Positions 12,705 to 17,009 of a DNA stretch of 17,009 bases are shown here, piece after piece (position 1 is the first letter of the stretch; every line of letters starts with the position of its first letter). Location of the stretch: contig DEIW01000168.1 in NCBI GenBank assembly GCA_002352705.1, positions 1-17,009 of the forward strand, in the 5' to 3' direction. The notes below the pieces were generated by a model. It saw nothing but the letters and a program-made list of their open reading frames with translations, made no database searches and was not told where the DNA came from. Origin of the DNA: Bacteroidales bacterium UBA2764. GTDB lineage: Bacteria > Bacteroidota > Bacteroidia > Bacteroidales > Paludibacteraceae. Made by a program: the position numbers and the translations under genes.

Positions 12705-15700
12705 CTATTTCTCATAAGCCCAGACGGCATACCATGTTGCTCCACTCATTGTTACATTCGTTCCCGGAGCAACAATCAATGAGGTCTGATCCGTTCCATC
12801 GGCACAGGTCTCGCAGAGTCCATCTACCGTTTGCACACGAGTGGAACTTCCTGTCTCATATTGTGCCTTCAAATCTGTCTCTTTGATCCAGCCTTTCAGT
12901 TTTCGTCCTTCTGAATGACATGCATCTTCTTCCTGCGTGCCGAATTCCGAAAGAGTAGGTGTTGCTAATTGCGCTCCATGACCGTTACGGTTAATCGTTC
13001 CGTTGCCATTGACATTATCCACGAACTTATCCCGCAGCGTCACATCCACAAAGCCGTAAACCGTCGTCTCGCAGAAATTGCCGTGACTCTCATCCGTTGC
13101 CTCTTGAGTAATGGCGATACGGTATGTTCCTTGACCGGTCTGACCGCTTGTCGTCTTCACATGGAACTTACCCGTACCGGGAGTTTCTCCATCGGGTTGG
13201 TCCAGTACCTCCAAGTATGCATGATCTGTTGTACATAAGGTACCACCGGTTGTAGCACGGGATTCCCATGCAGACAGTTTGTACACTGACTTGGAAGAAC
13301 CATAGTCCGGTACGCTGATGGTTCCTGTCGTGTTATTGGATGTAAATGTCACATCCACTTCTGCCCATGTAGTCGTTGATGCGCCTTGTATATCCTCACG
13401 CAATACTGCATACGGACTCGCCGCAAATGTCAGCGTCGGCGTATTACAGCATTTGACGAGATATTGTTTATAAGCATTTGCATATCGATAGATATTTGCC
13501 AGTAAATTAGCTGGAGTTCCTGTTCCTACACTTGTGGATTTATAACTACGCCAATCGCTTGTGCCGTAAGTTGTCAAATATCTATAGTTCCCTGCCCCTG
13601 TAGTTGCATACATACCTATACCATAACCGGTAGATGTGCTATTAGCGTCATCAAAATCCTCTAGATACCAGATATTTGAAGAATTAGATTTATTCTCATC
13701 TGTTGCACTAATATAAATACCTTTGTTGTCATTATACACCCATAAGTATTTACCAGTTGCGCTTACACTCTCAAATGAGAATCCATCATATTCAGAGTTA
13801 TAGATTGCAGTAAACTTCATTGCATCAACAAAATTAATTTTCCCTGCTGTCAGCGTAACTGCAGTTGCGGAAGGAGCATTCCCTGATGCTGATGCTGTAT
13901 TAGGAAGATAATATCCATCACCCGCACTAATAAATGCAACTGTTTCGCCATCCTGCAAATCATTAACAGATGTCACTTTCTTCCAACTTGCATTTTCAGA
14001 ATCAACTTGTGCCCATACAGCATGATAAGTCACTGCTCCTGTAACGGAAGGGATTTCGCTCGCTGCAGTGTAAATGTGTTTTGTGCTTACATCATCTGTC
14101 TTACCGCCCCAAATCTCGCTTTCTGCAACCCAACCCATGAACGTAGTACTTGTACCATCGCATGAACTTGGTGCAGGTGGAAGAGTGGTTATCTTTTCGC
14201 CCGTCTCTACGCTTGTGGAGGCACTTCCTAAATCTACACCTGTTAATTCCTCTCCGTTCGCCTTCCATGTCACGCTATACATCACACGTGCATCAAAGTT
14301 CGCGGTTAGTGTCACATCTGCGGAACCTACTGTTATTTCAGTAAACTTAGCGGTAGTACTGCTGATAGATGCGCCCGTTCCACTGACTGACCAACTATTG
14401 AATCTATATGCCGGGTCTTCTGTATAATAAGCATATACTTTTTCACCACTTTTCGCACTGGTAGCACTCAGCGTAACACTACCGCCCGCAACAGGATCTG
14501 CTACTCCTGTTACGGAAATATCCGAACAGCTTGGGCTCGTATAGTAGTTACCCGTCAGACCTGCACCTTGCTTGTAGAGATAAATGACGTAACTACCTTG
14601 TGATGTTCCCATTCGGAAATAACTTGGACTACCACCATAAATTAGTTGATAACTCGAGTTCGTAACAGATGTGAACTCCCAGCGCTCTTGAGTAGTATTG
14701 TAAGTGTAGGTAAAGAATTGGGGTGTAGTAGTTAAACTAATATTATTATCACCATCTATCCCAAGGAAATTCGAACCGTTTTTAATAGCCACTTGTGAAC
14801 CAAACTTAATAATAGTCCATATGCGGTCAGTTGAACTGGTAGTAAATGAAGAGTTGGTTGCGGTGTAGCCACTCTGCTCTGTCATGCGTTCCCCAGAAAC
14901 TGCATTGAGCATTGCATAATTGGCGGTTGATACAATCAAATAATCCCCCGTAGTCAAATCGCCGGTACTTGTAATCTTATTATAGGTTGTTCCACCTGTC
15001 GCATTCTGGCGATATACAGCATAATACGTCACATTGCTTGCAGGTACCAAAGTCGCTCCGGCAGCCTTACTGGTGGGGTCAGAGCTGACATTGTTCGCTG
15101 CCGATGTCGCCCATCCTACAAACTCCCATCCGGCGCAGTTAGATGATGCGCTCGGAAAAGTGATAGACGCATCGCCGTTGGACTGTTGTTGTTTCCATAC
15201 ATCGCCGTCTTTCTCCCAGCCTGCTTCGCTAACAGTTCCGTTTCCTGCATTCAGAGTAATGGTATATTTTGGTTTCTCTGTCCATTTGGCGTGTAATGTC
15301 ACATTGCCGCCGCTAACTGTATTTGTGCCAAATACCCATGCACTTCCAGTATAACTATCGTTGTTATACCATCCGCCGAATGTCCAACCAGCTTCTGAAG
15401 GATCGCCCGGGTCGGTTGCCTTCCCGCCATTGTTCACTACTTGGTTAGCCGGCGCGTCGCCTCCGTGACCATGCATATTAAAACTTACTTGCCTTGGTGT
15501 GAAGGTCGCATCGTCGCTATATTGAACAGCACCTCCGTCCTTCCCGTTCTTACCATACGCGCGGAAGTAATAGGTTGTACCGACCGTAAACGAACCTGTC
15601 AGAGTGCCGTCCCATGTGGTTGTTGTTCCCGAATTGCCTACTGGCACTTTGTTGTCACTTACCGTCGGATTGGCGCTTGTTCCCCAAACAAATCCATAAT

Positions 15701-17009
15701 CTTCCCATGCGCAGTTTGTTCCTGCTGCCCAACCGGTTGCCGTCACTCCTACACTGCTCAAAGAGAAACCGCCTTTCAATGCCGCACTTCCCTCCGTTGG
15801 ATTAGCAGTACATGCTGCGGCTGTATAGCATACATTAACATTGGTAAAACCGCATGTTCCACCTACTGTTGCAGAAAAAGCACTAGTTCCATCCGTCGGC
15901 GTCACTATGACGTAAGTTCCGGAACCACTTGCTGTTGCATTTGACCATGTACTATTTCTAAGAACTCCAGCGTATCCATCTGTGGTTGCTGTAAATACAA
16001 CATGAGAAATGGTTACACCGGAGGCTGGGGTTATAGTTAATGTGTTGTCTTTATAAAAACGACTGCTTGTTCTATTATTGGCATCGCCTCCTAAATAATT
16101 CGTAGCATTCGTTCCTGCATTATGCATTGTGGCATATGTATGAGACCATGTAACTTCATCTGTTCCTGTTGTATATGAATTGGTCGCCAAATTCCAACTA
16201 AATTCATCGCCACTACATGAAATAATTGTGTAAACTGCCGTTGCAACCTCACTATCATTTGCGCCATCTTTTACTGCATATGCTTTTAAAGTTTGATTGC
16301 TGCTTACACTAACGGTTGCACTTGCTGCACCAACTGTACCATGGTTACTGCTTGTTGTAGGGGTTGTTCCATTTGTTGTATAATAAATCGTACTTCCCGT
16401 AGTGGTACTACTTATTGTCACACTCTGCGTACCAATATACGAACCTGCTGCCGGGGAAAATGTCGGCGTTGCGCAAGTCGGAGTTCCACCACCGCCTGCT
16501 TCGTAAGTTACTTTATATTTTAACACATATGCAGAACTTTTTGCGGCTGTAACTGTAATAACAACGTTCTCGCTTGTTCCTACAACTGTGGTTGTATTCG
16601 CTAAAGTAACAGTCTTGTCTGCTGCTGTAGTTGGAAGATCAATGGATTGCCCTGATTGCAAAGTGGTACTACCGACTTTTACCGTTACAGTAGCCGAAGA
16701 ACCTTTTTTAGATTTTCTCATATTGATCGTTACACCTTTAATCGTGCAACCATCCATACCTGTAAGAGTGAACGTTTGTTTCTTACCTGCTGTCAATTGG
16801 CTTTTGTTTGATTGCGAATCATCGGATGACATTGATGCGCTTGCTCCAGTTGGTAATGTTCCGGAATCTTTAGAAATAGTATTGGCATTGCTTGTTGAGA
16901 CACTCCATGTTACAGTTTCATCTGCTCCCCAAACATTCCCCACTCCGATGGTCAGAACAAGTACAAGGGTGGCTGCAAAACGCACAAAGGTATTTAACTG
17001 TAATTTATC
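12705..17009 (-). CDS. Giant InlB-repeat surface protein, 5' end outside the window
   Basis: At least 1434 aa are encoded. A GTG at 16983-16985 could start a 1426 aa product, but the frame stays open to the window edge (DKLQLNTFVRF...), giving a better signal peptide, so I treat the gene as 5'-partial. Counting from that GTG: signal peptide to about 20 (VGNVWG-ADE); beta-sandwich module 22-162; chitobiase C-terminal-like domain (CHB_HEX_C_1) 172-254 with IYYTTNGTTPT; a second sandwich 259-388; Fn3-like 393-497 (GFVWGTS, YYFRAYGKN); InlB repeats 499-569 and 573-660; a possible beta-trefoil 665-806; divergent InlB repeat 822-898; InlB 901-993; a second possible trefoil 1000-1169; an unassigned beta domain 1180-1318; a last InlB repeat ending TWYAVWAYEK. 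No type IX sorting domain follows. It probably heads or continues the surface operon; ligand unknown. Confidence 0.82.
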   Translation of the reverse strand, partial: DKLQLNTFVRFAATLVLVLTIGVGNVWGADETVTWSVSTSNANTISKDSGTLPTGASASMSSDDSQSNKSQLTAGKKQTFTLTGMDGCTIKGVTINMRKSKKGSSATVTVKVGSTTLQSGQSIDLPTTAADKTVTLANTTTVVGTSENVVITVTAAKSSAYVLKYKVTYEAGGGGTPTCATPTFSPAAGSYIGTQSVTISSTTTGSTIYYTTNGTTPTTSSNHGTVGAASATVSVSSNQTLKAYAVKDGANDSEVATAVYTIISCSGDEFSWNLATNSYTTGTDEVTWSHTYATMHNAGTNATNYLGGDANNRTSSRFYKDNTLTITPASGVTISHVVFTATTDGYAGVLRNSTWSNATASGSGTYVIVTPTDGTSAFSATVGGTCGFTNVNVCYTAAACTANPTEGSAALKGGFSLSSVGVTATGWAAGTNCAWEDYGFVWGTSANPTVSDNKVPVGNSGTTTTWDGTLTGSFTVGTTYYFRAYGKNGKDGGAVQYSDDATFTPRQVSFNMHGHGGDAPANQVVNNGGKATDPGDPSEAGWTFGGWYNNDSYTGSAWVFGTNTVSGGNVTLHAKWTEKPKYTITLNAGNGTVSEAGWEKDGDVWKQQQSNGDASITFPSASSNCAGWEFVGWATSAANNVSSDPTSKAAGATLVPASNVTYYAVYRQNATGGTTYNKITSTGDLTTGDYLIVSTANYAMLNAVSGERMTEQSGYTATNSSFTTSSTDRIWTIIKFGSQVAIKNGSNFLGIDGDNNISLTTTPQFFTYTYNTTQERWEFTSVTNSSYQLIYGGSPSYFRMGTSQGSYVIYLYKQGAGLTGNYYTSPSCSDISVTGVADPVAGGSVTLSATSAKSGEKVYAYYTEDPAYRFNSWSVSGTGASISSTTAKFTEITVGSADVTLTANFDARVMYSVTWKANGEELTGVDLGSASTSVETGEKITTLPPAPSSCDGTSTTFMGWVAESEIWGGKTDDVSTKHIYTAASEIPSVTGAVTYHAVWAQVDSENASWKKVTSVNDLQDGETVAFISAGDGYYLPNTASASGNAPSATAVTLTAGKINFVDAMKFTAIYNSEYDGFSFESVSATGKYLWVYNDNKGIYISATDENKSNSSNIWYLEDFDDANSTSTGYGIGMYATTGAGNYRYLTTYGTSDWRSYKSTSVGTGTPANLLANIYRYANAYKQYLVKCCNTPTLTFAASPYAVLREDIQGASTTTWAEVDVTFTSNNTTGTISVPDYGSSKSVYKLSAWESRATTGGTLCTTDHAYLEVLDQPDGETPGTGKFHVKTTSGQTGQGTYRIAITQEATDESHGNFCETTVYGFVDVTLRDKFVDNVNGNGTINRNGHGAQLATPTLSEFGTQEEDACHSEGRKLKGWIKETDLKAQYETGSSTRVQTVDGLCETCADGTDQTSLIVAPGTNVTMSGATWYAVWAYEK

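Noticed and set aside
16983..16985. GTG as the definite start of the upstream giant protein
   Set aside because: The frame continues to the window edge with a better signal-peptide N-terminus, and GTG starts right at a TAnnTTTG box could not be on a transcript from that box; the gene is treated as 5'-partial.

Overview
This window looks like a chromosomal piece of a Bacteroidales bacterium. The evidence is three sigma-ABfr-type promoters (TTTG or TTTC, 19-20 bases, TAnnTTTG), start sites mostly without Shine-Dalgarno sequences, a Bacteroidetes-type MalQ with tandem CBM20 modules, a probable type IX secretion C-terminal domain, and Listeria/Bacteroides (InlB B) repeats in very large surface proteins. 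I cannot name the genus.

Layout. (1) 1-1317, plus strand: the 3' end of ispH (isoprenoid pathway) overlaps pfkA (ATP-dependent phosphofructokinase) by 11 bases. (2) 1318-1434: tandem repeats and a bidirectional terminator between convergent genes. (3) 1435-4083, minus: malQ (4-alpha-glucanotransferase), with its own promoter. (4) 4185-5114, minus: a membrane protein of the lysylphosphatidylglycerol-synthase transmembrane (flippase-like) family. (5) 5205-7238, plus, divergent from the previous gene: an exported helix-hairpin-helix protein that probably ends in an outer-membrane beta-barrel. (6) 7239-7334: mini-hairpins and an intrinsic terminator for the minus-strand operon. (7) 7335-17009, minus: a probable surface-protein operon. 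In transcription order it holds a giant InlB-repeat protein (5' end outside the window), a second giant protein ending in a type IX-like sorting domain, and a small exported protein with a CTERM-like tail (short motif, one membrane helix, basic end).

The most unusual signal cuts across gene boundaries. The left 7.3 kb is strewn with short tandem repeats, mostly degenerate heptamers of the form YTYRAHT (TTCAACT, TTCGACT, TTCAATT, CTCAAAT), plus 8-mer and 10-mer relatives and tiny hairpins with 5-6 bp stems and 3-base loops. They lie between genes and also in frame inside ispH, malQ and the helix-hairpin-helix gene; the flippase-like gene carries the hairpins and catt-rich repeats but no heptamers. 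They fall at sites that look like surface loops. In malQ the repeat runs antisense to the family consensus and uses AGTCGAA rather than AGTTGAA, which keeps it free of TGA stops. I saw no such tandem repeats inside the two giant surface genes.

No RNA genes, CRISPR arrays, insertion sequences or prophage genes were seen. No stretch longer than about 120 bases lacks an annotated gene.
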